From Mesonia aestuariivivens (GTDB lineage Bacteria; Bacteroidota; Bacteroidia; Flavobacteriales; Flavobacteriaceae), in contig NZ_JAHWDF010000002.1 in the NCBI RefSeq assembly GCF_019311235.1, positions 276,094 to 340,093 of the forward strand: 64,000 bases of DNA, in the 5' to 3' direction. A model generated the notes under the pieces. The model was not told the origin of the DNA. It saw nothing but the letters and a program-made list of their open reading frames with translations, and made no database searches. Shown here piece by piece: positions 63,296 through 64,000 of the stretch. Numbering within the stretch: position 1 is the stretch's first letter; each line of letters opens with the position of its first letter. Both the position numbers and the translations under genes were made by a program.

Positions 63296-63464
63296 AATAA
63301 AAGATTAGTTAGTTGCAAATAAAATATTATGTATAAAAATAGTGTTATAAATACAGATTTTTTTGCAATAAAATTTTTGTTTTAAAATTATTCAGAAAAA
63401 AATAAATATATAAGTAGCTGCATTTAAAATACATAGAATTTAATTTAAAAAACCTTATATTTTC

Positions 63465-63496
63465 TTTGGTGAGAACGTAAAGAGTACATATATTTG
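63465..63496 (+). promoter_or_regulatory. Consensus Bacteroidota promoter of tRNA-Ser
   Basis: TTTG at 63465-63468 and an exact TATATTTG at 63489-63496 with a 20-base spacer. Transcription should begin near 63502, about 31 bases ahead of the tRNA. Confidence 0.8.
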
Positions 63497-63532
63497 CAAC
63501 CGCAAATTGATTTGCAAAGTTCATAATTTATT

Positions 63533-63617
63533 GGAGAGGTGGCAGAGTGGTAATGCAGCAGCCTGCTAAGCTGTCATCCTTCGGGATGCCCGGGTTCGAA
63601 TCCCGGTCTCTCCGCCA
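63533..63617 (+). tRNA. tRNA-Ser (GCU)
   Basis: GGAGAGG pairs with TCTCTCC through one G-U pair. The CTGCTAA loop gives anticodon GCT. A long variable arm, CATCCTTCGGGATG, marks a class II tRNA, and GGTTCGAATCC forms the T loop. The CCA end is encoded. Confidence 0.95.
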
Positions 63618-63628
63618 GAAAAAAAAGA

Positions 63629-63659
63629 TTTGGTAGTTTCAAAATATATTCTATATTTG
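63629..63659 (+). promoter_or_regulatory. Consensus Bacteroidota promoter of tRNA-Pro
   Basis: TTTG at 63629-63632 and an exact TATATTTG at 63652-63659 with a 19-base spacer. It lies 22 bases ahead of the tRNA, so the second tRNA has its own promoter. Confidence 0.8.
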
Positions 63660-63681
63660 CACTCCCAATAAAAAATACCTT

Positions 63682-63756
63682 CGGGGTGTAGCGTAGCCCG
63701 GTCATCGCGCCTGCTTTGGGAGCAGGAGGTCGCAGGTTCGAATCCTGCCACCCCGA
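63682..63756 (+). tRNA. tRNA-Pro (UGG)
   Basis: CGGGGTG pairs with CACCCCG. The loop TTTGGGA between CCTGC and GCAGG gives anticodon TGG, and GGTTCGAATCC is the T loop. CCA is not encoded (CTA follows the discriminator A). Confidence 0.95.
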
Positions 63757-63758
63757 CT

Positions 63759-63791
63759 AAAAGCCTCTTATTTTTAAGAGGCTTTTTTTAT
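63759..63791 (+). terminator. Terminator after tRNA-Pro
   Basis: AAAAGCCTCTTA pairs with TAAGAGGCTTTT around TTTT and ends in seven T. Confidence 0.92.
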
Positions 63792-63845
63792 TGTTATTAT
63801 TATAATTCTTCATTTCAATTCTTCTTACTTTTTCTTGTCATTTTT

Positions 63846-63906
63846 TTCACTCCTATAAATTCACTCCTAAAAGCGGATCAAGTCTAAAATCTGGGTTTTT
63901 ACGATT
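63846..63906. mobile_element. Possible insertion-sequence end
   Basis: TTCACTCCTA occurs twice with a 14-base step (63846 and 63860), just outside the transposase stop codon. This may be the element end or its junction. The other end lies outside the window, so no inverted-repeat check was possible. Confidence 0.35.
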
Positions 63907-64000
63907 TTAAGAATATAATTTAATCAATCGATATAAGAAGTATTCGGTATTCCTCACTCCTCTAAATTGTGATCTAAAAGCCTTTACTTTGGCATTAAAG
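63907..64000 (-). CDS. C-terminus of a DDE-type transposase, cut by window edge
   Basis: The last 30 codons of a minus-strand frame, ending in TAA, read FNAKVKAFRSQFRGVRNTE and then a YFLYRL tail. From memory this matches the C-terminus of Bacteroidota transposases of the ISAon1 type. The rest of the gene and the upstream inverted repeat are outside the window. The short length limits the call. Confidence 0.65.
   Translation of the reverse strand, partial: FNAKVKAFRSQFRGVRNTEYFLYRLIKLYS

Noticed and set aside
63566..63751. 61-codon frame antisense to both tRNAs
   Set aside because: It is a reading of the tRNA complement (the familiar tRNA-antisense artefact), not a gene.

Overview
The window reads as chromosomal DNA of a marine-type Flavobacteriaceae bacterium (Bacteroidota). 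The evidence is the AT-rich composition, promoters of the TTTG / TAnnTTTG type, lipoproteins with SPII signals, and a gene set typical of the group: BshA for bacillithiol, DUF4251 and lipocalin lipoproteins, fused 2-oxoacid dehydrogenase E1, NagZ fused to a serine hydrolase, LptD, TamB, and an MCE protein. No rRNA and no CRISPR array were seen. Species was not determined.

Layout. 1-2982: the 3' end of a short-chain dehydrogenase, a VF530-like gene, a J-domain/KTSC protein, a ThiE/TenI-like gene and a half-length DEAD helicase. 2996-9975: an accessory island of about 7 kb. It has about 1 kb of gene-poor mosaic DNA on each side, and a 19-bp exact direct repeat (3238 and 9246) lies in both flanks. 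9976-26586: core genes for envelope lipoproteins, two OmpA-type proteins, a DEAD-box RNA helicase, aconitase, a hibernation factor, E1 dehydrogenase, and an operon-like run from a 2OG-oxygenase to polyphosphate kinase and a soluble binding-protein homologue. 26661-39326: ung, mutS2, a glutamate-type symporter, aroC, an LpxH-like phosphoesterase, an FAD/Fe-S oxidoreductase and bshA. 39416-57042: envelope and redox genes (NagZ fusion, HdrB/HdrD-like pair, MCE, amidase, LptD, RidA, SSS symporter, TamB). 57228-62550: six co-directional genes (tsaD, rsmE, DUF4159, a TrmH-type gene, an AI-2E family transporter, a THUMP-like methyltransferase). 63533-63756: tRNA-Ser(GCU) and tRNA-Pro(UGG), each behind a consensus Bacteroidota promoter. 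63907-64000: the C-terminus of a transposase entering from the right edge.

The most unusual part is the island. One module (6238-8042) couples a sigma-70-like protein, a small charged helical protein and an ImmA/IrrE zinc protease through overlapping genes. Its start region carries two dyads. Divergent from it lie a 41-residue basic protein with a textbook Shine-Dalgarno (very unusual in this phylum) and a 309-residue uncharacterised protein. My inference is a protease-controlled sigma switch, by analogy with IrrE/DdrO and ImmA/ImmR. A second small module (8446-9059) is an XRE regulator overlapping a 136-residue partner, behind a perfect palindrome. A 190-bp imperfect inverted repeat (9747-9937) ends the island side.

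All assignments are by eye from translated sequence and family memory. No database search was run.
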